DNA of 64,000 nt, taken from Capsicum annuum. Taxonomy: Eukaryota; Streptophyta; Magnoliopsida; Solanales; Solanaceae. Location of the stretch: contig NC_061114.1 in NCBI RefSeq assembly GCF_002878395.1, positions 144,544,003 through 144,608,002 on the forward strand, written 5' to 3'. Both the position numbers and the translations under genes were made by a program. Position 1 is the first letter of the stretch. Every line of letters starts with the position of its first letter. Positions 20,906 to 33,462 of this stretch are shown piece after piece. The notes below the pieces were generated by a model, which was given only the letters and a program-made list of their open reading frames with translations, did no database searches and had not been told where the DNA came from.

Positions 20906-22258
20906 AAAAATACACCTGTCTGGCTGTGATAGATTTACCCACAGGGGTTGACACTGAGAAAGTCTCTACTAAAGTTTCGAGTCTGACACCAAAATTGATA
21001 GCTAAATAAGGGGTTATAAAACAAAGTGAAGCCCCGAAAAGAGCATAAACATGAACATGAAAGACATTTAATGTACTCGTAATAACATTAGGAGAACTTT
21101 CCTGATTAGGACAGGATTAGAGTTCATACAATCTATTCTAGAGCTAACCACTGGTGGCACTGCAAGTGGCGCCCTACTGAGTTGAGCAACTTGCTGGAGC
21201 TGCTAAAGAATTAGTCTGACCCTGCTAGAGATCATTCTAACCTTTCCACATCCAAAACACATATCGCTGCCAGCTCTGCATACACCTTGATGATTCCTAC
21301 CGCACTTCTGGTAAAGGGGATTAGTCCGACCACTATTCACACTGCCTTGAGTCTTAGAGCCTTATGCCCTATCCAGATTATCACTTATAAAATTTGGTAT
21401 TGGATCACTAGCTTAAGACGGAGCTAGGTCTGAATATTTCTGGTGGAATTGAGAATGGTTACCACTCTTCGACCTTGGCTGAGCAAAATTAAAGCTACAT
21501 ATCCTAGCCCTCTTATTCTCTCTTTCCTTCTCCTTAACCTTCTCTTTCTCAGTATTGTGAGCATGGAAAATAATCGTAGACAAGTACATATCCTTAATAA
21601 ATATCTCAGTCCTACACTCTTTGACCACACAATCAGCTATACTAAAGAAAAACTTATCCATCCTTGACCTGTTATCATCCACCATCAAAGGAGAATACCT
21701 GGCCAACTAGGTAAATTTAAGACAATACTCCCTCACACTAAATTTACACTATTTCAAATTTATGAACTCCTGCACCATAGTTTCCCTCAACTCTAAGGGA
21801 TAGAACCTGTCTAAAAAGGCTATGTAGAATTCCTCCCACTCTACAAGCCTTGCATCTGCGCGTCTATCCCTCTTTCGCTACTTATACAAAGTGTAAGCTA
21901 CATCTTAAAACTGGTAAGCATCCAACTCTACACTCTTTGTAGATGTGAAACCCATAATGCCATTCACCTTCTAAACCATGACAAGAAACTCTTGCAGATC
22001 CTCATCAGACCTAGATCCCATAAACAAAGGAGGGTTCATTTAGGTAAAGTCCTAAATCCTAGCTTTGGTGGTATTAGCCACTGTATTGGCTGCAATAGAA
22101 GACCGCTAATTATCCGAAGATGCTAATGAGTGAGCTAAAGTAGTGAATGTAACTCAAAACTCAACATGAGAAACATGCTCATTTAAGGGATCTTCCTAAA
22201 CGGGTAGAGGTATGGGCTAATTCCCATTTTTTCTTCCGTTATTCATTGTGGGTGACAT
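20906..22258 (-). pseudogene. Gypsy gag and start of protease, truncated (element A)
   Basis: Gag starts at minus-strand ATG 22258. The conserved EFINLK and SVREYCLKFT region lies near 21800-21720. An open frame runs from 21706 to 21413 (MARYSPLMVDDNRSRMDKFF to FHQKYSDLAPS), then a zinc-knuckle remnant CFGCGK near 21270. The protease part (near 21060-20940) ends with STPVGKSITARQVY. The same region in element G1 ends at ARQVYKNYPI. Many stops are CAG/CAA-to-TAG/TAA changes. Pol is absent because the element is truncated against caulimovirid sequence. Confidence 0.82.
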
Positions 22259-22468
22259 TTTCTATAAATGAAAGGAAGATTAAATTAGATAAAGAGTTTA
22301 AATTGATCTCATGCTTATTCGCATGACATGAATATTGAAAGAAGGAAAACTTTTCCTAAAATGTTTTATAACCTTCTGTCAATAGGTGTGGCGTGCTTCA
22401 CACCTATGCATAAAACTCTATTCAATAGGGCTTTAAAACTCCCTAGGAAACTTTAAAACCATAGGATC

Positions 22469-22480
22469 TGATACAAAGTT
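22469..22480 (-). other. Primer-binding site (element A)
   Basis: On the minus strand TTTGTATCAGATCC follows the LTR end, a mutated tRNA-iMet-type site, and is followed by TATGGTTTTAAAGTTTCCTAGG, the same leader as G1. Confidence 0.72.
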
Positions 22481-24644
22481 TTATCACAATCCGAGGCTAC
22501 CCTCTAGTCACAACAACAGTTCTTACAGCCTCGAAAGACCACAAGTTAATCCATGAACTAGTACCTGTTATGAGTACTTAAAAATATATTGATAATAACG
22601 ACATATGCGGAAAATCAACTGATAATGCCATAAGGTTTTAGAAACTAAAAACAATACTGAATCATAGTTCTGATCGTCTAAATACATATTAAAAATACTA
22701 AAAAAACTAATAAACTAACTATCTATCTGAATGTATGAAAGACTCTAAAACTAACTGATTGTGGAGTTGATATAACAAACCCCAATTAACTCTGACTGAC
22801 TAAATAACTGAACTACTGACATAACTGAATATAAGATAAACCCATCCTTGAAGGATGAGGTCTTGCCACTACTGCTACTGCTGATAAGCTGATCTTCTCA
22901 AGCACTGTCAGGAAACTGCACGCCCGAACCTATGATATCTAACATCATAGCACAAGAAACGAGTATGTGGTGAGTACTTTAAATGTACTAGTATATGAGA
23001 TAAGGTTAGGCTGAAATGCATGGGTTATATGCATGAGATAATTACTGACTAAATAGCATGAGATAACTGAGTATAAATGATAAAAACTATAAAATCTGAG
23101 AATACATGACCTAGCATAAAATATGTTCTGATATGGTTTATAAACTTAAATACTGAAACACTGATAACTGTATGCTATGGTCAACCAAACCTGAAATTGA
23201 ACTCTGTACTAAATACTAAACTGAGACAATGAGAGCTAGCTATAACCCAATGTATTATCAGGGTCCAACTTGTAACCCCAATTGAAAGGGTGTCAGTACC
23301 ATGCCACAAGTATTAACCTTGGCTGTGTGGATCCACTAATTTAAGGTGTCATCCCTAACAGACGGGGGACCCCTCAAAGTTTACGGTGGTGTCATAGGTT
23401 TAGAACCTAGGGATTGCTACTAACGTCTCATACCTACTGACAGGGGAGAAAAGTTCCTCATGCCTAACTAATGGGAGAGACGCCATCTCTACGGTCACTT
23501 GGTACTAAGTTTTACGTCCAACTAAAAGACACTGATTACTGGACTGAACTAAGCTTAACATAGCCATGACTGAACATAACAACTAACTGAATGACAATGT
23601 TAATGGCTTATCTGAAATCATTCTGTAATTATTGGAAACTATGTAAACAACTAATTTTCAGGTATTTAAATCCCCCAGCACTGAATTGAAATAACAATAA
23701 GGACATATGAATCCTTAAATACCATACAATGGATCCTTTTTCAAAATTTAACTCTTAGACATTTCATCAAACACACGAGGGTCCTGAATTAAAGCATTGG
23801 AATAGTTTAAAACATGTAATAATCACATGGCTACAATACAAAAGCCATAATTCAGGAATTTAACATGAACATCATCATTCCAAAATGTAAGGTTTAATTC
23901 CATTGAAAACAATTATAAACATGACGTATAATCAAAATTCATAACAATTCATGGGGATAATTCATCATAAAACATATAAAAACTCACAATTTGATATAAA
24001 AGAAGGATTCTTGAACTCCATGGGTGGAAATACATGGATGAACATCACACATACCTTTTATACTTAAATCTTAAAATGAAAGAACTTTCTTTAAAGTACT
24101 TGGATAGTGAAGATTTAATTCTTGAGTTTTCTTGAAGGGAAGAGGATTTAATTGGATGAACTAAGGGAAAACTTAGGGTTTATTTGAAAGTAAAATTAGG
24201 GAAAGTGGGAAAATAATGCCTTAACGGAAGTAAATCCCGTGTTACTATAGATTGGGGCGAGGGGAAAAGACAATACTTCCCCTCTGGAATTCAAATTTGC
24301 AACTGGAATGCCGATTGACCCATCAATGCGACACGATGAACTCCCCATCGCTATACCCACCGTGACGCAATGCAATCGTGGTGAGGTGGTGGAAATGAAA
24401 TCCTAACGCACCTCAATACTCATCCAAAAACTCTGAAACTTCTCTGAGACATGCTCCTTACACCCCTGAACATGAATTAACTCAAAAAGTAACGTCTCGG
24501 GGTCGGGAATATCCCTTTAAAAATCATCAAAGTTAAGAGGACAAAAATAAAACTAAGTCCCCAACACTTAGCTAAATATTCAGTCTCTAAGACTCAGGCA
24601 TTCACTTAGAGCTGAACTGAGCTAAGACTATACAGGGTATTACA
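22481..24644 (-). repeat. 5' LTR of gypsy element A
   Basis: The right end GGGTATTACA at 24644 is the LTR start on the minus strand (TGTAATACCC). The left end adjoins the primer site at about 22481. The length is about 2.16 kb. It shares the AGGTATGT site on the minus strand near 24050-24057 and the general body with the LTRs at 10833 and 54904. No coding sequence is evident. It interrupts the end of the 3' LTR of element B, which resumes at 24645. Confidence 0.83.
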
Positions 24645-27600
24645 AAGGTACAGAAGTATAGTATAAGTACTAAAACACGAGTACTCAGTAGGCATATCTA
24701 AGGATGATATAGAGTAAGACAATAACTTAAAGTCAAGATATAAAATAAAACCTTAATCTTCTTCGATATCTCTATATAAGATAACTAATCAGCTAGAACA
24801 ATAGTACGACATTCCGTATCCACATATACCATAACTTTCATACTACATGACTAATCATATTGGAAATGCGAAGACGCATATATATAATAACAAACTTTTA
24901 ATTACCATAATCAATATAACTACCATCATTAGAGAATAAAGAAAAAGAACTTACAATGACGTTCCATACCACTGGGAAGTACACTTCAGGAAAACAAACA
25001 AAGAACTCATCATGGCATCCCATACCACTGGAGAGCACACCAAAAGATAAATCCATCAACATATCAAGGCACAACTACAAAAGCAATTCACCCAAGCCAT
25101 GGGGTGTACATTCCTACCATGGCCTCTTACCGAGGTTACACTCATTATCAATACCGCAATTTGTCACAATGAATCTGATATCACCATAACATGGTTATAT
25201 AGTTATTTAATCTCTATTTGATTAATTAACTTTATCTAAAGCCTATACTATCTAGCCTAAAGTTCCATGAGCCACTAGTTTTCAAGTCTAATAGTTTACT
25301 AGTCATCAAACACGGAAATGTTACAAGTTACTAACACTATTATTTATTCACCCATCACAAAGCCATCTTCTAGTTAGCCTCCTAATTATATAAGTCATCA
25401 ATTAAGCTGCCACTGCATCACATACTAGATGTCAACTTAACTACTCATCATACGATACTAGGTCTAATATCATTAAGCATGTTACAACCTTAAGGACTAG
25501 TTTCCATATTCTAGCTAAGTAAGGTCCGCCAACTAGTTTACTAGGCTTCTAGCATAGAAGTCATAGTCATTTATTACAGACAACAAGTTATCATATATGT
25601 CACTTTACTAGGAAAAATTCCATAATGTAACCATTCATCAAAATCAAGTAGATTTACTAGGTGAGGCCTTGGTTCTATAGAAGATTACACATATCAATTA
25701 GCTTAACCTAAGGCATAATCTACTTCTTGTTACTAATTAGAATTAACAAGTGTCACACCTCTTATCTAGTGATTAATGACAAAGAATGAATAATAATCTA
25801 CCAAGGAATACATTGTGTCCTAAAAGCACAAACCGGTTTAGCCATACACGACATCACCTAACATACATCCATGTATTTATATATAAACTTACGACACATA
25901 AGATTATCATGACATCATTACCTCTTCCGGATTCACTGGGCATCATCATAACATCATTATATCCTCCGAAATCACTGGGCATCATCATATTATCATTATA
26001 TCCTCCTAATTCATCAGGAATCATCATAACATCATTATATCCTTTGGATTCACCGGGCATTATCATAACATAAATATATTCTCTGAATTCACTGAGCATC
26101 ATCATAACATCATTATGTCCTATGGATTCACGAGGCATAATCATAACATCATTATATCCTCCGAATTCACCGGGCATCATCATAACATCACTATATCCTC
26201 CAAATTCACCAAGCATCATCATAATATTATTATTTCCTCCAGATTCACTGGGCATCATCATAACATAAATAGATCCTCCGAATTCACTGGGCATCATCAT
26301 AACATAATTATATAAATACATATGTTAACAATTCAATATGTATATACAACCCACAATGATAGAGTATAAGTGATGTAAGGTAACACATAAAATGATATTC
26401 TTACTATTAATCATCACTACATAATATAGGTGGATGCAGGAGTATGTAAATGATTTACGCAATCACCACTTTTCTAAGTTAACATATTTATTATCAAGTC
26501 AATTATAAGTCTAGTCCATACTCTCTAGATTCCTCTTTTACTCCTACTTTTCACTATACCAAATTCAAAGGAAAATCCTTCACATAAAAATTAGCTTAAT
26601 CATTAGGCTTGGATCGTAGCAAGAATGATACAAAATTAGAGGTTCACTTGGTAAGCTTATCAATAAGCCAAGCGATAGCATAACCATAGGTTCAATTTAC
26701 AAGACTTTTCAAGTCTATCATGACAACAAGATAATCAATCAAGTATACACATTATCCTACCATTGACCACATGCATAACTAACAACCGAGTTTAACCATT
26801 ATAACCTCAATAACGTAACTTAGATAGATGTTCATCAAGTATCTAGGTCACCAAGGAATTTTCTAGTTCCAGCTTCAGGTTGGTGAAGTTCCACTCCTAA
26901 ATCCCAATAATGCCGAAGTTCACTTCTATAAGACTAACTTCTACCCTGAATTAGGCTAGGTTATCTAAATCTTACCATAAGGGCTTATCAATCCATACTA
27001 GGCACATAAGAGAAAATCTTCTTCAAGTATCCTTTCTAAGTTACCCCAAACACTAAGGCCAATTCATAACTAGTCATATCAAGGTTAACATACTCTTAAG
27101 GTTAGTCAACAACATCATTCTCAACTACTAGAGAAAATAAAGTATTCATATTATTCATTAAACTACAAGTAAAACTATCTAAGGTTCTAAGCTATAGTCA
27201 AGCATCATACCTTAAAAGTTTAATAGACTACAAGAATCAACTAATCCCAAGTGTCACCAATCATCCATTTATCATCTAAGCCCCCGCCCAATATCACAAG
27301 ATATTAATAATTACACTCTAATCAAGCTCAATCTAACTACGAGTAAGCCTAACCTACCTTGAGTCCAAATTACTCACGAACCAGCCTAACCTACCTTGAG
27401 TCCAAATTGCTCACGAACCAATGAGCTTTGCCTTTCTTTTTCTTGAAGCTTCTTCCACGAGCCAAGCTATCAACAACATAATCTAAGCTTCATTACAAGA
27501 TTCACAACACCCATTATGGCACCATTATACCATGGGTCAAAAATGACACCAAACCCCTAAGTGGGTCCCACCTTTGGAAATTCAGTTTCCAAGACCAATT

Positions 27601-28353
27601 CATTGCTCAACTATCATTACGGAGCTATAACCCTCAAGAAATTTGAGTAAATCAATCACATTTGTGGATATAATTATGCCTCAAAGACTTAGGGATTTTA
27701 TATCTAGAAATCAAGAAATTAATACCAAACTTGAAGGAATCTTACCTTAGATTTGTAGAAAAAATAGATTAAACAAGTTATTCTAGCTTTTAATCATCCC
27801 ACAAGTCTCACTTTAAAGGTTTTAAATTCTATTAGGGTTTAGAGCTCAAGAGGGAAGCACAAATGGCCAATATTTTGGGTAAGACAACCTTTAAATAGGC
27901 TTTTCCCAGGCATTGGATAGCGCAATCACGGACCTTGTTTGCTTGTGGTTGCGGCACCATATTTTTATCCCTCACACCACAGTTTGGTATCTTTCTCTAA
28001 GCCAAGAAATAGATGAAGCTTGGAACTTGGTTCCAATCTTCGTCCATAGCCTCAAGATGTATCCGAAGTTTGTTTCGAGAATATGAAATATATAACCACA
28101 TAGATTTTGACATTCCTGATGCATTGGCAAAGTCAAATTTTACATTTAAGGTCATTTTACTAAAATTTCACTCGATGGTCAATTAGAACCAAAGAAGAGT
28201 TCAAATTGGGAAAGTGATTCTAAAAACCAAACAAACCGCTAGGAAACTGAACTATCATTTCTAGGAAGTCACTAATGACTTGGGGAAGATATGGAGAAGA
28301 TATATCGATAAAAATAAGCAATAACACGGACATTGACCTGAAAGGTCATTACA
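24645..28353 (-). repeat. 3' LTR of element B, outer end truncated
   Basis: It aligns with 33883-37558 throughout, including the block around 24780-24870 versus 34030-34120, the minisatellite, and the leader near 27400-27900. I counted 9 differences in 93 aligned bases near 24781, seven of them transitions. It starts TGTAATGACC on the minus strand at 28353. The short open frames in it (for example 24956-25189) are not genes. Confidence 0.85.
25915..26315. repeat. 39-bp minisatellite in LTR (copy 1), about 10 units
   Basis: The unit is approximately ATTCACTGGGCATCATCATA followed by ACATCATTATATCCTCCGA, 39 bp. Because 39 is divisible by three, both strands stay open across the array: plus 25786-26073 and minus 26321-25854. 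These give 13-residue repeats such as MMMPSEFGGYNDV. I treat these frames as consequences of the repeat rather than genes. The related array lies at 35165-35545 in the other LTR. Confidence 0.9.
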
Positions 28354-28379
28354 ATATTGACAACTAAGGACTTTTATCC

Positions 28380-28819
28380 CCAAAAGTTAAAGACGAAGAA
28401 GATACCTGAAGTTTTGAACGAATGAGGATACTGGGTCGGCATCTCACTCTCGACCTCCTAAGCAGCCTTCTCTACTTAGTGATTCCTCTACTAAACCTTG
28501 CCAATCGAAATTCCTATAGAACATAGTCGCCTTACATTACTAGCCCAAATAAGCACGGGCTTCTCTACTAAGGCCAACTGCTTTTTCAACTAGATCGAGT
28601 CCCATCTAAGTACATGAGAAGGATTTGGAATATATTTCTGTATCATAAAGACATAAAAAGCCAATACCGACAAATTCTAGAGGTAAAGCTAACTCATAGG
28701 CAACTTTGCCCATTATATGGAGGATCTCAAAAGGACCAATATAGCGAGGGATATGCTTACCTATCCTCCTAAATCTCATCACACCTCTCATAAGGGAAAC
28801 ATGAGAGAACACACGATCA
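28380..28819 (-). pseudogene. Integrase C-terminus and chromodomain-like tail (element B)
   Basis: An open frame 28812-28606 contains MRFRRIGKHIPRYIGPFEI and KVAYELALP, the GPY/F module of Ty3/gypsy integrases. After stops and frameshifts the tail reads WRNH, a stop and VEKAA, then EVESEMPTQYPHSF near 28500-28400, the usual end of a plant chromodomain. Chromodomains steer integration to marked chromatin. Their presence places the element among chromoviruses, probably the Tekay/Del type given the long LTRs. Confidence 0.72.
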
Positions 28820-29739
28820 CCTACTCTGAATCTTAAGGCACAGAGTCTAGGGTTGGCATTGGCCTTCTTTCTACTCTGGCTACTCTCAGCATATCCTGAT
28901 TTACCCTGACACTATCCAATGAGTCCTGAAGCAAATCTGCATTATGGTCTAACCTTGGAAGTCTCAAACCATCCTATAAGAGAATGACATATCCTACCTT
29001 ATAAAGCCTCATAAGTCGTCATCTCAATATTCGAATAGTAACTGGTGTTGTAGGAAAACTATGTCAATGCTAAGTAATGATCTCATTGTCCTCCAAAGTC
29101 CATAATATAGGCTCGAAGCATATTCTCTAGCACCTGAATAGTCCACTAGAACTGACCATCCATCCATGGATAAAAAGTTGTACTTAAATCCACTCGAATA
29201 CCAAACTCCTTAAATACTTTCTAATATCGTAAAGTAAATGGAAAACCACAGTCTGATATAATAGACACAAGGACCCCATGCAAATGAACTATCTCTTGAA
29301 CATAAATCAATGCTAATCTCTCAGCTCTAAATATCATCTTAATAGAAAGGAAATATGTTAACTTGGTCAAATGATCCATAATAACCCAAATACCATGGAG
29401 ACCATGGGAAGTACGAGGCAAACCACTAATGAATTCCATAGTAACCCTTTCCAATTTTCACGTGGGAATGGGTAACCTCTGAGTCAAACCGTTTAGAGAT
29501 AATGCTCGGCATTAACCTGCTGACAACATAGGCAATGAGCTGCAAAGTCTACTACATCTTTCTTCATACCATCCCACCCATAAAGTTGCATCAAATCTCT
29601 GTACATCTTGGCTATGCTAGGATGAATAGAATATCTAGAGCTGTTAGCCTCATATCAAATCGACTGAATCAAGTCATTAAGTCGGGGAACACAAATATGA
29701 CCCTAAAACCTCAAGATACCCTCGAAATCTATAGTGTGT
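28820..29739 (-). pseudogene. Integrase core (element B)
   Basis: The open frame 29454-29221 contains MEFISGLPRTSHG, WVIMDHLTK (first catalytic aspartate) and VSIISDCGFPFTL (second aspartate). The zinc-finger part lies upstream near 29600-29480, with CCQQVN-like residues. The segment with the catalytic glutamate is too decayed near 29000-29100 for me to be certain of it. The enzyme inserts element cDNA into the genome. Confidence 0.8.
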
Positions 29740-30439
29740 CTCCCATACACACCACTCATAACTCGATCATGGAAAAGGCAAAACATTTTATCCTTAAATT
29801 GACGATCACGAATCTCCTAAATAGGGAGGATCTCACCTCCACAAAAGCCAAAATCCTCATAGGGTTTGAAATATCAAGGAAAGCTATCACATTGGCTAAG
29901 GAGTAGATTTCCAGTGCAAAGGGCCTCTGAGAGACTAATATACATGCCAAACTAACCATACTAACCTCCCTACAACTCAAGGCATTAGGTACCACATTTT
30001 CCTTACCCAAATGATACAAGATGGAAATATCATAGTCCTTTAGCAACTCTATATAACTGTGCTGGTGAGAATTAATCCCTTGCTGGGTCATAAGATGATG
30101 AAGACTACAATGATCAGTGAAAATCTCATAATGCACACCATACAAGTAATGCCCTCAAATCTTGAGCACAAAAATTATCACTGCCAACTCTAAATTAGGA
30201 GTAGGGTAGTTACACTTGTGCACCTTAAGATGTCTTAAAGCATAGGTAATGACACGACACTGCTTCATCAAAACACATCCAAGACCAACACCAAATACAT
30301 CACAAAAATTGTGAATCCCTCCCCCTCAACTGGAAGGGATAACACTAGGGCTGAAGTGAGACAATCTTTGAGCTTTCCAAAGCTCAACTCAAACTCCTCG
30401 GACCATCAAAAAGTAACTTATTTCTGAGTAAATCTAGTC
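29740..30439 (-). pseudogene. RNase H and linker (element B)
   Basis: The open frame 30145-29756 contains YGVHYEIFTDHCSLHHL, IELLKDYDISILYHLGKENVV and PNALSCREVSM, which match the second half of gypsy RNase H and the linker to integrase. The catalytic aspartate in TDH is present. The first half (30439-30150) has stops. RNase H removes RNA from the RNA-DNA hybrid. Confidence 0.82.
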
Positions 30440-31199
30440 ATAGGGCTGATATGGAAGCAAAGCTCTCAAAAAAGTGCCTATTGTAACCAGCCAACCTAAT
30501 GAAACTATGAACCATAATGAGAGATCTAGGCCTAGTCCAATCACGAATCATTGAAATCATAACCAGGTCTACCATATTACGCACCTTGGATACCACATGC
30601 GCAAGAAATAACACTAAATTAAGCCAAAGCACACACTTGGAGGACGTGGCAAAAAGCACATGCTCTCATAAAACTTGGAGCGCAATCCTTAAGTACTTCT
30701 CATACTCCTCACTACTCCTCGAATACCTAAGAATATCATCAATGAACACAATAACAAAGGAGTCTTGATAGGGTCTGAACACACGGTTCATCAAATCCAT
30801 AAATGCGGCTGGGGCATTAGTTAACCCAAAAGACATCACCAAGACTCATAGTAACCATAATGGGTCCTAAAGGCCATCTTTGGGATATCCTTAGCCTAAA
30901 TACTCAACTGATGATAACCAAACCTCAAATCTATCTTGAAAAATACATTTGCGTCCAAAAGTTGATTGAACAAATCATCAATACGAGGGATAGAATAGCA
31001 ATTCTTCAATGTCACCTTGTTAAGTTGCCTATAATCAATACACATATATATGGAACCATCTTTCTTCTTTACAAACAAACTAGGGGCTCCCCATGGGGAC
31101 ATACTAAGCCTAATAAAACCCTTACAAAAAATATCCTGGACCTGGAAGTTCAGCTCTTTAAGATCAGCAGAAGCCATAAGGTAATGTGCCATAGAAATA
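30440..31199 (-). pseudogene. Reverse transcriptase (element B)
   Basis: The open frame 31192-30896 carries [34 protein letters not shown] and [11 protein letters not shown]. The catalytic box FIDDILRYS is readable near 30750-30724 with both aspartates. A second open part, 30659-30438, covers the thumb. Stops at 30890 and frameshifts elsewhere inactivate it. Confidence 0.86.
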
Positions 31200-33254
31200 G
31201 GTCAAGTTCCATGCTCAAGGTTAATATCAAACTCAACCTCACGATCATGGTGAACACTAGGAAGATTGGCAGGAAATAGTTTAGGAAACTCACACACAAC
31301 AAAAATAGTGTCAAGTGTCAGACTCTCTACATGGGTATCACATACATAAGAGAGATAAGACTCATAACCCCTCGATATAAGTCATCTGGCACAAACATAA
31401 GAAATAATCCCCCTCAGCTAGCGGCTAATCACTTTCTGCCACAAGACTGGGGGTATACTGGGCATAGCTAAGGTAACCGTCTTGGAAAATAATCAATGAC
31501 TGCATGATAGTAGGATAACCAATTTATCCCAGAATCATATCAAAATCTAACTTACCAGAATAATAAGATCAGCACAAGTATAAACATTACTAACTGTGAT
31601 AACACATGATCTGAATATTTAATTCACTACTAAAATATCCCCTGCGATAGTAGATACGCGCAAAGGCATAAATAATGAATCACTTGTCCAATCCAACAAT
31701 TGTGTAAATTAGTATATATATAAGAATAGTGGATATAGGATCAAATAAAGAAAGAATCGACTTGTGTCATACAAAAATTACACCTATAACTACAGCACTC
31801 AAAGCTCAGCCTCGGGTCTAGTAGGTAATACATACAACTGACCACACCTTCTACCTGGCTAGGCACCTGATCGACCTTCAGTCCAGCCTACGTGAGTACC
31901 ACCTCGAGTACCCTGGTAACTACCCCTATGACCTCGCGAACCACCTCTACCTGAAGGATGAATTTTTGTAATAGGAGTAGCGTCTTGGGCTAAAAAAACC
32001 ATTTTCCCATAATTAGGGAATTCTTTAGAAAAATGATCGAGAAGTCCACAAGAAAAAGAAGTATCTCGAGAAGAACTAGAACTCATAGATCTAGCTAATA
32101 CGGCATAGTTTCCATGCCGAACAAGGCCTATAGATTAACCTCTCAAGGACTGATCATCGGACTTACTAGGGCAACCACTAGTAATAAACTAACCCCGTCA
32201 GCGGTTTTAAGAGCTGCCAGAACTGGTCGACTAGTTTTACTCTAAGGCTGAAAAGATGGATGTGGAGAATGTCCAGCATAAGGATTACAATCCCTAAATG
32301 TGTAGCTACTATGGTTCACACTAAATCTTCCTGAAACTTGGGCCTCTTAACATAAACTTCAAGTTGCACGTCCTCTATCACTCTTGCATGATCAAAAACC
32401 TTAGAAAAAGTCCTACCCGCAGCTACCAAACTCTATGTAGCCATTTAAATAGGAAGTCTCAATCCATGCACAAAGCAGCAAACTCTCTCATACTCTATAT
32501 CCTAGATAGAAGTCACATGCCTAACCAACTTATAGAAATGAGTCTCATACTCAGTGAATATCTTAAAAATCTGCTCCAATATTAAGAACTAAACTTTTAA
32601 ATGATCTCTAAGGCTGCACCATATATACTTCTCAAAGAACATCTTGGAAAACTAAGCCTAAGAGAGAGGGGAATATCTAACTAGCCTAGATCTCACAAAA
32701 CCTTTCCACTAGTGCCGAGAAGATAAGTCCAACTAAAATATAGTGTAATCCACACCACTAGTCTCAACAAGGCCTAACCCATGAAGCATATCCTCACAAG
32801 CAGTCAAGAAATCAAATGCATCCTCTCTAGGAGCACCAGAAAACCAAGGTGGAGACAACCTTAAGAATCTACCCAGCGTTTTCTACTCCTCAGCAGACAT
32901 AGCAAGCTGGGTCATAACTGGCTGAGTAGCAGCTGACTGAACAACTACGAGAATAGGAGGAACCTCAACCCCAAGAGATGCACCTATATGCTGCACTCCT
33001 ACCATAGTACTATGCAAACTATCACCAATACCCAACAGCTAAACTAAAGCATCTCTAAGAAAAGAAGAGAGAATAAGTCATAGTGGAGACTGGGTTAGTC
33101 CCTGGCCCACCACCAACTTAGGAGGAGGATTCTTTGGCTCAGGTGTAGGAATAGGGTTCGGGGGAGGTCCACCCTGATCCCTAACAAGGGACACATCACG
33201 AGTCTAGGTGTTGGGACCCTCTTCATGTATAGTCGTAGAATGAGTCCTAGGCAT
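31200..33254 (-). pseudogene. Gag and protease region (element B)
   Basis: Gag starts at minus-strand ATG 33254 (MPRTHSTTIHEEG) and passes a Pro-rich stretch. The core near 32900-32300 includes FLRLSPPWFSGAPREDAFDF and VRHVTSI. A degraded zinc knuckle (SFSCGLLDHFSKEFPN) and a Gly/Arg-rich stretch lie at about 32060-31860. Protease sequence follows at about 31800-31400 but no catalytic D-[ST]-G is clear. The linker to RT near 31270-31200 includes FPKLFPANLPSV. Stops are frequent throughout. Confidence 0.78.
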
Positions 33255-33446
33255 CAACGAAAGAGTAAGGTCAAGAGAATATCCAACAAACCAACTCTGA
33301 CTCTTAGCACAATATGAGTGGAAGAAGTAGGGAATACCTAAGAATGTCCTATAGCCTCTTGAAGATAGGAAACAAACGTCAACGTTCTGATCCACAGGAC
33401 TCTATTAGACACTTGCTCTTGTACCAATAATATTAGTAAAACCTAG

Positions 33447-33460
33447 GATCTGATACAAAT
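33447..33460 (-). other. Primer-binding site (element B)
   Basis: On the minus strand TTTGTATCAGATCC follows the LTR end, identical to the site in element A and a diverged form of the tRNA-iMet type. Confidence 0.75.
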
Positions 33461-33462
33461 TT

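Noticed and set aside
25915..26315. Possible CRISPR array
   Set aside because: The 39-bp units are directly adjacent without unique spacers and lie in a plant LTR.
25854..26321. 155-codon minus-strand open frame with 13-residue repeats (MMMPSEFGGYNDV)
   Set aside because: It is produced by the 39-bp minisatellite inside an LTR. The opposite strand is also largely open and the partner LTR does not keep the frame.
30860..31279. 139-codon plus-strand open frame
   Set aside because: It is antisense to the RT of element B, which has clear motifs on the minus strand.
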